A stretch of DNA of 64,000 nucleotides from Nitrosomonas sp. (GCA_016708955.1 JADJES010000024.1:90435-154434), one strand, 5' to 3'; positions 36,901 to 48,333 are shown, numbered from the stretch's first letter. Translations and numbers: made by a program. Notes: generated from the sequence alone by a model not told the origin.

Positions 36901-37777
36901 ATGTTTACTATTCCGTACAAATTTCATGTTGAGAAGCAAGTGGTTATGGCAGACTGGTTACCTGTGCTACTAGGGTTGTTGGCTTTATATATACCGACTT
37001 TTTACGATCTTGCAAATGGGATTTGGGCTAAAGAAGAACAAGCGCATGGGCCAATTATCCTGTTTCTTTCGCTTTGGCTTATTTATCGCAAGTGGCCAGA
37101 AATGATAAAAAGAAGCGAAGGGCAATCAACTTCAATTCTTGGGTGGGTAATCTTTCTTATAACTCTCTTACTTTATATTATTGGTCGGTCTCAGCAGATA
37201 TTAATTTTTGAATTAGGCTCGTTTGTTACGGCTCTGGTGGCTATTTTACTTATCAAACGCGGAAGCAGTGGCTTGAGAGCTATGTGGTTTCCGATTTTTT
37301 TCTTATTGTTTATGATTCCATTACCTGGTACATTAGTCAGTTTGCTTACGATGCCTATGAAAATGGCGGTTTCATATGTGGCAGAGAATATTTTATTCTG
37401 GGCAAACTATCCTATCGCGCGTAATGGCGTTATCTTGCAAATTGGGCAATATCAACTTCTTGTAGCTGATGCCTGCGCCGCTACAAACATTGTTGACCTT
37501 GGAAGCACTTGGGTTGTTCTATCTGAATCTTGTTCATCATACCTCAATCTTCCGAAATGTAGCACTGGCTATTCTTATCATACCGATTTCTTTTACTGCT
37601 AACGTTATTCGCGTTATTGTACTTACCTTAATCACTTTTCATTATGGCGATGCAGCGGGGCAGGGATTTTTGCATGGGTTTGCTGGGATGGTTCTGTTCA
37701 TTAGTGCACTAATACTTATCCTGGGAGTAGATACATTATTGCAATATTTTATAAGCACAGCCCATGAATGTCCCTAA
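36901..37777 (+). pseudogene. xrtB: exosortase B, frameshifted after the catalytic Cys
   Basis: The protein is polytopic, with AKEEQAHGPIILFLSLWL, then GRSQQILIFELGSFV and a VADACA catalytic-cysteine motif. Immediately after it (nt about 37475-37482) the frame changes: the family expects DACAGLQTLLTLEALGLFYLN, and that sequence continues only in another frame (37469-37777), which also supplies the Arg of NVIRVIVLTL and His of GFLHGFAG. Loss of two bases (or a gain of one) explains it. Exosortase B is the presumed transpeptidase of the EPS locus, so the frameshift should abolish activity. Confidence 0.88.
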
Positions 37778-37991
37778 CCTTGCGAGTAAATCATCAAGTA
37801 GTTAAGAAATTCTAATAGACTTCTAAAACTAATTCTACTGACTGAACTATAGTTGATATCAAACTCATCCTATGGTCATCTTGTTCTTAGACGCTTTCTA
37901 AGTTTTGTAGCTTTATTTAGAACTTATGTGTTTTTTGATTGAGATAATTTACTTATATCGTATAAATTTTAGTCAACAAGGGAGTTAATTA

Positions 37992-38678
37992 ATGAAAAAA
38001 TCTTTAGTTACCAGCATTATTTTGGGGGTAATGATGGCGTCATCCGGCGCCTTAACACTAGCATTAACTCCAACCAACAAAATTGCAGATTTGCAAGAAA
38101 AGATTGATCTTGAGATCATGATTCCTTCAAAGTTTGGGGATTGGAGAATTGATGAGTCGATTATTCCACTGCAGGTAGATGCTGAGACGCAAGCTATGCT
38201 TGACAAGATATATAATCAGACATTATCGAGAACATATGTTAACTCTCTGGGCGAGCGTGTTATGCTTTCTGTAGCTTATGGAGGTGATCAGAGTGACAAT
38301 CTTGCAGTGCATAAACCGGAAGTATGCTATTACGCGCAAGGCTTTGAAATAATGAAGACTTATGCTGGGGAGTTGCTTACACAATATGGAAAATTACCGA
38401 TCAAGCGCTTAATGGCAGTGAAAGGTAATCGTAACGAACCCATTACTTACTGGGTAACAGTTGGTAACAAAGCGGTTCTACCTGGGATTGAAGAAAAATT
38501 GCAGCAGTTGCGGTATGGATTAACTGGAAGTGTGCCTGATGGAATGTTAGTGCGTGTATCTTCTATAGACTCTGATAAAGATAAGGCTTATCAGCTTCAG
38601 AATATTTTTATTCAGGATTTATTGTTAACAGTTGATGTCAAGGAACGCACCAGACTGATAGGAACTTTTGGTGTATAA
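37992..38678 (+). CDS. epsI: EpsI-family protein of the exosortase-B locus
   Basis: The 228-residue protein has an N-terminal hydrophobic segment (LVTSIILGVMMASSGALTLAL) and the EpsI signature: IPSKFGDWRIDESI, a VMLSVAYGGDQSDNLAVHKPEVCYYAQGF block with conserved Cys, and ITYWVTVGNKAVLPGIEEK. EpsI proteins are encoded beside exosortases and are thought to be processed or to help the polymer reach the surface; the mechanism is unknown. A 214-bp AT-rich gap separates it from xrtB. Its stop overlaps the next reading frame. Confidence 0.88.
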   Translation: MKKSLVTSIILGVMMASSGALTLALTPTNKIADLQEKIDLEIMIPSKFGDWRIDESIIPLQVDAETQAMLDKIYNQTLSRTYVNSLGERVMLSVAYGGDQSDNLAVHKPEVCYYAQGFEIMKTYAGELLTQYGKLPIKRLMAVKGNRNEPITYWVTVGNKAVLPGIEEKLQQLRYGLTGSVPDGMLVRVSSIDSDKDKAYQLQNIFIQDLLLTVDVKERTRLIGTFGV

Positions 38679-40155
38679 GCAAGATTTTGTCTACAAGGTA
38701 AGTGCATCATCTGATTCAGGTAGTCAGAAAGTTTTTTATAGTATCGTATTTGCCAGTGTGTTAATGGCTATGTTATTTGGCTTGTTTGCAGTAACAGCCA
38801 ATCCCATAATTATTAGTCTTGCAATAGCGCTCATAGCAGGTACGATACTTTTGGCTAAACCTGATTGGATTGTGTGGTTAGTTCTGACGCTTGGATTGCT
38901 GGTGGTTGGTATTCTCCCGCTCCATTTTGATTTTATTGCATCCAAGGTAGCATGGGGCGTTTCATTACTTGGATTTGCTCTGTTGTTTTTGGCGTTTGTT
39001 AGAGCTGCTACTCACCCTGGCATATTGAAGCACACCCCATTTTTTGTTTGGCTTGCTCTATTTTTTTTGATCTTTTCGGTACTTAACTCCCTTATCCAGT
39101 GGCATTCAACCTAGGAGTTTTTTGGCGGAGTTAAGCGTTATTTTCAGATGTGCGGAATCCTTTTTATTTTGAGCTGGACTACTTTCGATGAGCGAGATAT
39201 TTATCGATGGAAGATATTTTTTCTAATAGTAGCTTTAGTACAGTTACCCACTTCGATATACGAACTTTTGGTTTTTGCTCCTTTGCTGCAAGCTACCTGG
39301 GGAGTTGCCGCTGTAGATTTGGTTGCAGGAACTTTCGGAGCACAAAAACAGGGTGGAGGCGCTAATGGAGAGATGTCTCTCTTTTTGATTATTATGCTAG
39401 CTTTCTTGTTTGCAAGGCATAAACAAAAGGTATTATCTTTAAAATGGCTTATTTGGCTATCACCGGTTTTGATAGTGCCATTTTTCCTCGGAGAAACCAA
39501 AGCAATTATCGTGATGTTGCCATTGATGTTCGTAGTACTTTACCGCCATGAAATTTTTACTCGTTTTCACTATTGGTTGCTAGGATTTATTGTGGCAACT
39601 ATAGTTACGGTGGGAACAGGATATTATCTCTTTAGTCTTTCCTCTCGTCCAATTGATCAATATTTTGAACAAGTTATTAATTACAATTTTAAGGAAAAAG
39701 GCTATGCAGAGTATCATCTTAACCGTACAACAGTGCTTACTTTCTGGGTTGAGAAGCAGGGCCTTCATGATCCGGTTTCATTTATGTTTGGCAATGGTCT
39801 GGGTACTTCGCATACTTTGACTGGAGGGCATATCGCTAAGAGTTATTCTGGTTATGGTATTGATTTAACGTTAGTTTCCGCGATGCTTTGGGATGTGGGT
39901 GTGTTTGGTTTCAGCTTGTTTGTGGCTATTTTTGTTTCTTCTTGGAACTGTGCTAGAAAATTGTGGAGGGAATCTGTCATTCCTGCGGTGAGAGCGGATG
40001 CCATTGCTATTCAAGCTTCTTTATCGTTATTCGCGTTTCATCTTTTTTATCGCGTAACATTACTAGAATTAATAAGCATACAGATTGTTTTTTATTCAAT
40101 CCTGGGATATTTGGCATGGCTATATCGTAATCATACAGCTACAACTTTTAAATAG
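38668..40155 (+). pseudogene. O-antigen ligase/polymerase-like membrane protein with a premature stop
   Basis: The frame begins in the stop of epsI (TTG 38668 or GTG 38671). About ten membrane segments are visible on each side of an in-frame TAG near 39113 (after QWHST). The reading beyond it, EFFGGVKRYFQMCGILFILSW, continues in the same frame to 40155, and relatives have Gln at the stop, so CAG to TAG is the likely event. The sequence resembles the Wzy/O-antigen ligase-like polymerases of EPS loci (conserved GGGANGEMSLFL loop). The second half, 39148-40155 (335 aa), could be translated alone, but function is doubtful. Confidence 0.8.
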
Positions 40156-40492
40156 CCTCCCCTGAAAAAGCTCCCGGAAATTTCCATTTAGGACTAAAGA
40201 AGTAGATCAGATCTTCCTGCGGCTAATGGAAATAAAAAACAAATCGCAACAAGTAGTTATTTGTATAAATAAAACTATTTTTTTGTAATTAAGAAGCGCT
40301 AAAGTACGACAGCCTAGTACACGTTGCTTATTAGCGTAATAATCAGTTCTCAACCGTAAGGTGCTTGAAAGAAACATATTAATGCCATTGGAATGTAATA
40401 TTTATATATTGCATGAATTAGTCACTTATATTTTTTTAAAAGAGATTGGCTGAAGCCTAAACGACTAAAATTCTTGCATCAAAGGAGAGGTT
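40156..40492. other. AT-rich spacer
   Basis: This 337-bp stretch has no ORF or hairpin I can support. The first 50 bp (CCTGAAAAAGCTCCCGG) weakly resemble the flank at 59910-59960, suggesting a remnant of the same IS end. Confidence 0.35.
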
Positions 40493-41823
40493 TTGTTAAG
40501 AAACATATCGGATATTGAACAAGTTGTAAATAATGGATATTGTATTGGGTGTGGTGTTTGTCAATCTGCAGATCCTGCCATTTCAATTAAATTAAATAAT
40601 TACGGCGAATATGAAGCGCATATAGAAAATTCTAATGAGGAAGGGCGCCGAATTGCTTCTCAAGTTTGCCCATTTGCAACCAGTGTAAATGAGACGGATT
40701 TGGCTGAGGAACTGTTCACGGGTCAAATGCAGCACGAAGTAATTGGTCGATTCATGGGTTTATTTGCTGGATACTCTTTCTATGATAGAGACTCAGGCTC
40801 TTCAGGCGGATTAATTACTTTTATCATTAAAAAATTGTTTGAGTTAAAGAAAATTGATTATGCAATTCTTGTTCGTCCAAGTACATCAAATAATGACCGA
40901 GGATTAGAGTTTTCTTTTGATGTTATTTCATGTGAAAAAGAAGTAAGTTCCGGAGCCACCTCATTTTATTATCCAGTCACTTATTCAGAAGTTTTAACGT
41001 TTATTACTAATACTCCAGGGCGTTATGCAATTTCCGGGATCCCCTGTTTTCATAAAGCCATACGCTTACTTAAGCGGCAGAATCCTCTTTTTCGTGAACG
41101 AATTCAATATCAATTGGGTTTGGTTTGTGGCCAATTAAAAAGTACATTTTACTTTGAATACTTGCTTCGCTGTGCTGGGGTGCCATCTGGGAAAATAGAA
41201 TCGGCATGTTTTAGAAGAAAAGATACTAAATCTCGAGCTGATGAGTACTTTTTTGAAGCGGTAGTACGTGGTAAAGATGATACCTACCGTATTAATAATA
41301 GAAGTATCGGTATTAATTGGGGAATGGGCCTATTCAAACCCAAAGCCTGCGATTATTGTGATGATGTTTTTGCTGAAACTGCGGATATCGCAGTTATGGA
41401 TGGTTGGCTGCCACAATATGCAATAAATGGTCGAGGAATACAAGTTTGATTGTCGTGCGCAATAGGCAAATACAAGATATTTTGTCTAATAGTCAAGAAG
41501 AAAGAGAAATCTATTTGGAATCCATTTGTCCCGATGAAATTGTTAAGTCGCAGCAAGGCGGGGTAAATCACCGTAGAAAAGCACTTGCATATCGTTTATC
41601 CATAGCACGAGGGTGGGTGCCTAAAAAACGAGTTCGCCCAACTTCCAATTTTCCGTTATTAATGAAGCTAGAGCAAGTTCTCCGTATCATTCTTAGAAGA
41701 ACAAGCCGACATTCAATGAAAATACAAATCAGAGTTGGACCTGGGCTATTAGTATTTAATTTTTTAATGGGGTTGCAATTTTTTGTTTACGGCGTGGTAC
41801 AAAAACTTAAGCGAATCTTTTAA
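40493..41823 (+). pseudogene. coenzyme F420 hydrogenase/dehydrogenase beta-like protein, frameshifted
   Basis: A TTG start at 40493 has AAGGAG 7 bases upstream. The protein begins MLRNISDIEQVVNNGYCIGCG with a 4Fe-4S-like Cys cluster (CIGCGVCQSADPA), then the FrhB-like N and C domains (SSGGLITFIIKKLFELK, RYAISGIPCFHKAIRLLKRQ, CGQLKSTFYFEYLL, CDYCDDVFAETADIAVMDGW). A one-base loss near 41443 shifts the frame; the correct continuation NTSLIVVRNRQIQDILSNSQ runs to 41823. Such proteins often sit beside polysaccharide pyruvyl transferases, as here (next gene), and may supply or reduce a substrate for that modification. Confidence 0.8.
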
Positions 41824-41855
41824 ACAGAAAGTTATTATTTCTTAGTTGGACTGAT

Positions 41856-43097
41856 ATGGCACATAAATACTATTTTCTAGGTCATGAAACTTTTTCTAAT
41901 CGTGGGTGCGAAGCTTTGATACGTGGAGTTTCTGGCATTATTCGTGAGCGATCGCCGGAGTCGGAATTTCTGGTGCCAAGCTTTAAGATAGAAAGTGATC
42001 GGAAGCAATGGAATGGATGCACGAATGCTGGAATAAGGTTTATTCCGGCTTATCAGATGCCTCTTCGTTTGAGAATTTGGGGAAGGTTTGACAAGATGGT
42101 TCCTGGATTCAGGTCCTTCTGGCTCCCTACACCCCATATCCCGTCAAATATCCGGAGATATGTACGGGATACAACTGCGGGTATTATGACAGGTGGGGAT
42201 GTTTTATCATTGGATTACGGGATTCCGTCGCTTCTTAAATTCATAGGGCAGGCAGAAAGTTACATGGCCAGAGGGCATCGAGTATTCCTATGGGCTGCTT
42301 CAATTGGTCCTTTTGGAGCTGACCCTGAGATAGAGCGTTTTGTAATCAAGCATCTTAACGGTTACGCCAATATTTCTGTACGTGAATCCTCTAGTCGTGA
42401 TTATCTTGAGAAGTTGGGTTTCAAGAATGTAAAACTAGTTGCTGATCCTGCGTTTGTGCTGATGCCAGAATCTTGGGATATTTCTACTGTTTTGCCAACT
42501 ATATCTGGTGAAGGATTGCTAGGATTTAACATTAGTCCACTGATTAAAAGCTTTCGTAACAATGAATCCCAGGTTTCTGAACTAGAAACCGCAATTGTAG
42601 AATTTCTGTGCGATGTGATCAAACGCACAGAGTTGTCAATTGTGCTGATACCTCACGTGGATAGTATTGATGGTGGAGATAGGAATAGTGATTATCGTTA
42701 TATGCAACGATTAATCGATCAGCTTGGCCTTCTATATCCAGAAACAATTTCAACTCGAATTGTTCTTGCGCCTCGTGATATGAACGCAGTGCGGACTAAA
42801 TATCTTATTTCCAGATGCCGTTTTTTTATCGGTGCAAGAACTCATGCAACAATTGCTGCGTGGTCAACTTGTGTGCCGACTATTTCAATTGCATACAGTG
42901 TCAAGGCAACAGGATTAAATACGGATTTGTTTGGTGATCTTAGATACGTTTTAGAAACTCAAAATCTATCGAAGATGACACTTTGGGAATCTTTGGAAAA
43001 ATTACGTACTGAAGAGCAGGGTATAGGAAGTTTGCTGAAACAACGTATACCGGAATGTCAGCGGCGTGCTCGGTTGGCAGGGTTAGAGATCGGATAA
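41856..43097 (+). CDS. polysaccharide pyruvyl transferase family protein
   Basis: The 413-residue protein starts YFLGHETFSNRGCEALIRGVSG and has the family core TAGIMTGGDVLSLDYGIPSL, FLWAASIGPFGADPE, SVRESSSRDYLEKLG, VADPAFVLMPE and CRFFIGARTHATIAAWSTCVPTISIAYSVK. These enzymes put pyruvate ketals on EPS sugars using phosphoenolpyruvate. It is intact and follows the F420-dehydrogenase-like gene (33-bp gap), a pairing common in capsule loci. Confidence 0.88.
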   Translation: MAHKYYFLGHETFSNRGCEALIRGVSGIIRERSPESEFLVPSFKIESDRKQWNGCTNAGIRFIPAYQMPLRLRIWGRFDKMVPGFRSFWLPTPHIPSNIRRYVRDTTAGIMTGGDVLSLDYGIPSLLKFIGQAESYMARGHRVFLWAASIGPFGADPEIERFVIKHLNGYANISVRESSSRDYLEKLGFKNVKLVADPAFVLMPESWDISTVLPTISGEGLLGFNISPLIKSFRNNESQVSELETAIVEFLCDVIKRTELSIVLIPHVDSIDGGDRNSDYRYMQRLIDQLGLLYPETISTRIVLAPRDMNAVRTKYLISRCRFFIGARTHATIAAWSTCVPTISIAYSVKATGLNTDLFGDLRYVLETQNLSKMTLWESLEKLRTEEQGIGSLLKQRIPECQRRARLAGLEIG

Positions 43098-43223
43098 ACA
43101 TCAAAACACAAAAGCCTAGTTGGAAATGGCGTGTGGTTTATAGCTCCGGTTATTAATAAGTGTGATCGTACAAAAATGTGCTAGGGGAGTTACACTAGCT
43201 GACGATAGGTAAATGAGATTTTT

Positions 43224-44455
43224 ATGAAAATTTCTAGCTTACAGAAACATGCGATGGAATTAATGTCAAGCTTTCTGTTCTGATTGATAGTGAGCAATTA
43301 GGTCGTAAAGAGCTTTGGTTTTCTACATTAGAGAAATATGCTCATTGTTTATGTCGTGTCAGAATGGATGGTTTTCTAGTAGGCATGATTTTTCCCGCAA
43401 TGCATTATGGAGAAAATATTCATGTAGAGGGATGTGTATCTAGTAAATTACTATTTAATTTGAATCAGTATGTTGTTCCAATGTTAATGGCATTTTTGCC
43501 TGCTTGTAAGCGAATAACGATAACTGCAACTGAAACTAATTCAGAGCAATTCAATTGCTCGGGGGTTGGTACCGGTTTTTCAGGAGGAGTCGATTCATTT
43601 TGTACTTTTTTTGATCATTATGAGCTGGAAGCGGATTCAGAAAACAGAATTAATAGCTTGATTTTTCTTAACGTGGGTTCAAACGGGCCGGGATGTACCG
43701 CAGAGGAATTGATAGCTGCTCGCAATAAGTTCTATAGTCGTTATAACTATTTAAGTAAATTCCCGAATGAACTCGGCTTGGATTTTATTCCTTTAGACTC
43801 AAATCTCCATTCTTTTCATCCGTGGGGTCATCAATTAACTCATTCACTAACGACAGTATCTGCGGTTTTAATCATGCAGCATATGTATCGAAAATATTAT
43901 TATGCATCGGGAGGATTATCCTATCTGGAATTATATAAATATCACGATTTCTTGCTGAATAGAGACACTGCGCTGATTGACCCAATGTTACTTCCCTTGC
44001 TATCAACGGAGTCAATAGATTTTATTTCTGATGGTGCTCAATTTACACGTGTAGAAAAGATTCTTCGCATCGTGGATTATGAACCGCTGCACCGTTATTT
44101 AAATGTATGTATTCGTGTTCGCTATGGAAAATCTCATGAAAATTGTTCTGTGTGTAGCAAATGCTGTCGAACAATGATGATTCTCAATTCCATTGGTAAG
44201 CTTGAGGAGTTCTATCATGTATTTGATATACAAAAATATAAAAAAAAAATAGAATTTCTTTATGTTTGCCAACAAGTTGTGCTACAATTTAAAGATCCAT
44301 TCGCACGAAATAGTATCGAACTAGCAAAAAAAAATGATATAAAGTTACCTTCATTCCTAATCAGTTATAGTTTAGTTTCATTAGTTAACTTTGCCAGAAC
44401 TTGCGTGCCGGCAGTAATTCTTTCCAAGATCAAAGCAATAATAAACCGTCATTAA
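43224..44455 (+). pseudogene. PP-loop (ATP pyrophosphatase-like) protein with early frameshift
   Basis: The longest clean part is 363 codons from an internal start (43364). A better N terminus begins at ATG 43224 (MKISSLQK) and shifts frame near 43248 to read INVKLSVLIDSEQLGRKELWFSTLEKYAHC into the main frame. A PP-loop, GFSGGVDSFCTFFDHYE (near residue 72 of the main part), marks an N-type ATP pyrophosphatase fold. It also has a CSVCSKCCRTMMIL cysteine cluster near the C terminus, as in related EPS-locus proteins of unknown substrate. It may activate an amide or sulfur-transfer acceptor for polymer tailoring. Confidence 0.65.
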
Positions 44456-44501
44456 ATTAGATGCTTAGATGTGCTGATTAAATAATTAAATCAATTCTTT
44501 A

Positions 44502-45552
44502 GGCTCTGTAGCAATCAATGTTGAATTGCTAGTCAAATATGCATCGAAATGTAAAAAAAGAGGTATGCATCATGAAAGCAGCTGAATTCAAAGATTGGAT
44601 AGAATCGATTGAGAGGATGAGCCGCAGTCAGCGAGACAAGCTTCGAGAAAGATTAAAAGGAAAAGCCGGTGTTGATACGACCATAGAATTGAGTGAGCAA
44701 GGGCAGAATGACGAACGAACTTTTGTCCCTATTGTCAGGGAACGAAGCTGTACTGGTGGGGTAAAGCCAGTGAGTTACAACGCTATCGATGTCGCCACTG
44801 CAATCACACATTTAATGCCCTGACAGGCACGACATTGCCCCGATTACGCCTTAAAGACAAGTGGTTTGATTATGAGCAAGCGATGGTTCAAGGGGTAAGT
44901 GTACGTAAAGCAGCGATCAGCTGCGGAGTAACCAAGAACACAAGCTTTAAATGGCGTCACCGTTTTCTGCGAGTACCTGCAATCTAACAAAATGAATGGC
45001 ATTGTTGAAGCTGACGAAATGTATTTTCTGGAATCTTTTAAGGGACAACGTCATTTACCGAGAGCCGCACGCAAACGAGGCAGTAAAGCTGCCAAGCGCG
45101 GCACATGAAAAGAACAGAACCTGTGTTAGTGATACGTGATCGTCATGGTGAAACTGATGATCGTATACTGCGTGACACAAGAGCAGAACATATCGGAGCA
45201 GTGCTTATTCCTTTGTTAAGCAAAGATGTCATTCTTTGCACAGATGGAATGCCCGCCTACAAACAGATCACCAGGAATGCAAAAATTGTTCATCGCCCAG
45301 TCAACATTGCTGCAGGTCAACGAGTTATCAACGATGTTTACCACATTCAGAATGTTAATGCTTATGGCAGCCGGCTCAGACAATGGATAGCGAAGTTCCA
45401 TGGTGTAGCAACATGATATCTTGCGAGTTATCTGGGATGGCATAGAATGATTGACCGTCTCGGTCAGAACGTTACACCAACCCTTTGTTTCCTAATGTCA
45501 CTTGGAAAAAACAAGACAGTTTCAACAGTTAAGCACAACATAGCGATTTTTT
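44502..45552 (+). mobile_element. IS1595-family remnant (boundaries approximate)
   Basis: The left boundary GGCTCTGTAGCAATCAATG at 44502 looks like an IS1595-type end; a matching right end is not clear before capA, and I see no target duplication. The element holds a degenerate transposase (next entry). Confidence 0.6.
44539..45416 (+). pseudogene. IS1595 (ISXO2-like) transposase, several frameshifts
   Basis: Frames read, in order: the N-terminal EFKDWIESIERMSRSQRDKL, a zinc ribbon region (ELQRYRCRHCNHTFNALTGT) with helix KDKWFDYEQAMVQGVSVRKAA, a DDE-type segment NGIVEADEMYFLESFKGQR with LPRAARKRGSKAAKRGT, and a C-terminal part VLVIRDRHGETDDRILRDTR, DVILCTDGMPAYKQITRN and NDVYHIQNVNAYGSRLRQW. 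Several frame changes and stops (near 44740, 44985, 45108 and 45418) interrupt it. It is inert. Confidence 0.75.
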
Positions 45553-45568
45553 AGATGGATAGCGATTA

Positions 45569-46804
45569 ATGAAAAACGAGATAAAGTTGACCTTTGTCGG
45601 CGATATTATGTGTCAAAGCGAGCAAAATGCTGCAGTATGGGCACGTCATAATGCTTATATCTATGACGAGGTATTCACTGCCGTTGCGGGATTGTTTAAA
45701 GAGTCAGATTACGTGATAGGAAACCTGGAAACTCCGATTGCTGGCAGTTCGCTAGGATATACTTCTGAAGCCGCCCAGTTTAACACTCCGGAAACTTTTT
45801 TAGATGCTTTGAAAATTGCAGGAATCGATTTTCTATCCACAGCGAATAATCACTGTCTCGATCGAGGGGTTGATGGTATTCAACGAACACTTGAAAATTT
45901 GCAAGCTAGAGGATTTGACCATACAGGCACCTATGCATCAAGGGAATTGAGCGAACAAATTTTCATTAAAGAAATAAGTGGCATCAAAATCGCGTTATTG
46001 AGTTTTACCTATGGAACAAATTCAGAATATTATGGTGAGCCTCTTGTTGATACTGAAACTTGGCGTGTTGATTTATTGAAAAAGCAATCTAGGCGAACAA
46101 TTGAAAATCAACGGAAACGTTCACTTCGAACACGCCTTGCATCGGCCCTGCCGGGCAGGGTTAGTTTAGCGCTTGCAGCTTTACTTGGTAGAACGAATCA
46201 GAAAATTTCTGATTTTGTGCCCGATAATGTCAGCTCCGGTGAGATTGAGTCACCAGAGCACCAACATTTTTTGAAGAGAGCTAGAGAAAAGATTGAACGT
46301 GCCAGGAGCTTGGCTGATTTTGTAATTTTGTTACCACATGTTGGCGGGCAATATAACCCTGCTCCCGGCGAATATCACAAATGGACAATGCAATGGATGT
46401 CACAAACCGGAGCGGATGTAATAGTCGCAAACCATGCGCATACGCCATTACGTTGTGAGAGATTAAATAATGGTTGTATTGGAGCCTATGCGCTAGGAAA
46501 TTTTTGTTTTACACCATATATGGGTTGGTTCATTCCAAATGCTCTCTCTGAATACGGGATTGTTTTAAATATATTTATATCTATAAGTGAGAAAAAAATC
46601 ACTAAGATTACATATAGTGTTGTTAAAACAGTTCTGGAACTGGATGGGGTTGCGTCAGTCCGCTCTGTTGTTGATTTAATTGCCAAAGAGAAAAATGCAG
46701 TTTCCCGGGAACGCCTCATCATTGAAAATGAAGCGGTTGTCAATCGTTTTGGTGGCATGTCAAAAACAATTGATCCTCAAGACCATTATATCTATAAGTT
46801 ATAA
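45569..46804 (+). CDS. CapA family protein (poly-gamma-glutamate synthesis-like)
   Basis: The 411-residue protein has the CapA/PGA_cap metallophosphatase-like fold: LTFVGDIMCQSEQNA, then YVIGNLETPIAG, FLSTANNHCLDRGVDGI, FVILLPHVGGQYNPAPGEY, then DVIVANHAHTPLRCE and GCIGAYALGNFCF. It lacks an obvious signal peptide. Family members act on capsule or gamma-glutamyl polymer at the membrane; the polymer here is presumably the EPS of this locus (inference). It is intact. Confidence 0.85.
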   Translation: MKNEIKLTFVGDIMCQSEQNAAVWARHNAYIYDEVFTAVAGLFKESDYVIGNLETPIAGSSLGYTSEAAQFNTPETFLDALKIAGIDFLSTANNHCLDRGVDGIQRTLENLQARGFDHTGTYASRELSEQIFIKEISGIKIALLSFTYGTNSEYYGEPLVDTETWRVDLLKKQSRRTIENQRKRSLRTRLASALPGRVSLALAALLGRTNQKISDFVPDNVSSGEIESPEHQHFLKRAREKIERARSLADFVILLPHVGGQYNPAPGEYHKWTMQWMSQTGADVIVANHAHTPLRCERLNNGCIGAYALGNFCFTPYMGWFIPNALSEYGIVLNIFISISEKKITKITYSVVKTVLELDGVASVRSVVDLIAKEKNAVSRERLIIENEAVVNRFGGMSKTIDPQDHYIYKL

Positions 46805-46811
46805 AGTAACC

Positions 46812-48333
46812 ATGTCACATTCAAATCCGGGTAAGCTTGCTAAAAATACATTTTTTTTGTATTTTCGGCTCATTATAGTACTCGGCGTTACACTATATAC
46901 CTCTCAACAAATACTTGCAGCGTTGGGTATTGGGGATTATGGCATTCACAATGTTGTTGCTGGCGTAGTTTGATGCTCTCGTTTTTGAACGGCACTATGG
47001 CTTCGGCAACGCAGCGTTTTTTGTCATTTGAGCTTGGAAGGGAGCGGCATGAAGAAGTTAGGAAAATATTTGGCACAGCCCAATTGATTCATATCGTAAT
47101 TGCAGTAATCATCTTTGCACTCGCTGAAACGATAGGCTTATGGCTTTTATATCATGTGCTCGAGATTCCTGAAGGTCGTTTGAATGCTGCTCACTGGGTA
47201 TTCCAATGTGCAGTTATCGCGTTCATGATTACTGTCTTACAAGTTCCATATTTAGCTGCTATCTTTGCACAAGAACGAATGGGGCTATATGCATACATAA
47301 GTTTGCTGGATGTTGCATTTAAGTTGTTGAATGTATTTATTCTTGTAACCACTGATGCTGATAAGTTAGTTCTGTATGGCATTTTGAATTTGTGCGCGGC
47401 TTTTCTTATGACGCTAATATATGTGATTGTATGCCGAAGGATTTTTACGGAGTGCCGGTTCACTCTCGAGCTCTCGGATACGAAAGTCAAGGAGATGTTT
47501 AATTTTATTGGATGGAATTTGTCAGCGCATCTTACATCGGCTCTTAATGCTCATGGTTCTAATATATTACTGAATGTATTTTTGGGCCAGCAGTCAATGC
47601 GGCGCGTGGTGTGGCTATGGTTGCTTCAAGTAGTATTCAAGAGTTTGTTAGAAATTACCAAATTGCCTCTGCTCCACAGATTACTAAAACATATTCTGCG
47701 GGTGATATTGAGGAAGAGAAATTGCTGATTTTATCTTCTTGTAAGATTTCTTTCTTTTTGTTGTTATTGTTGGTACTTCCGGTATTTTTGGAGACCGATT
47801 TTCTTTTAAGAATTTGGTTGAAGAGTCCTCCAGCTGAGACAGCCTTGTTTTTGAAACTGATACTTATAGATGCGATGGTTTGTACATCGGCAACTCCTAT
47901 GTATCATGCAATTATGGCTACCGGTAACATCAAGAATTACCAACTAATTGCTAGTTCCGTTGTATTTGGAACTTTTGTAGTCTTTTGGATCTTATTGGAA
48001 TTGGGTGCCCCCCCATACTCAGTATTTTGCCTCGCTATTTTAAGCTCGTTGGTATTACTTCAATTACGGCTTAAGTTTTTGTACGGTATGATCAATTTTT
48101 CAATTTTGAGATATTTCCAGGTAGTTGTATTACCTGGATTGAAAGTTGTTTTGCTGAGTGCCATCGTGCCAGTAATCATATTCTTAAATTTTGAAGAAGG
48201 CTTCCTGCGGTTTTTCTTAGTAAGCGGCGGGGGATTTTGCGGCACAATAATTTTTATATTTTTTTTGGGATTGAATAATGATGAACGCACTTTTCTTATC
48301 AAAAAGCTTATGTCTGTTTTGAAAAGAGAATGA
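46812..48333 (+). pseudogene. oligosaccharide flippase (Wzx-like), two frameshifts
   Basis: It starts at ATG 46812, nine bases after the capA stop. The N-terminal segment MSHSNPGKLAKNTFFLYFRL continues to IHNVVAGVV. The frame then changes near 46970 to MLSFLNGTMASATQRFLSFELG and again near 47597 (expected VNAARGVAMVASSSIQEFVRN), ending at 48333. About ten membrane segments of the MATE/PST flippase type are visible across the three frames. Wzx-like proteins flip lipid-linked repeat units; with two shifts it should be non-functional. Confidence 0.82.
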
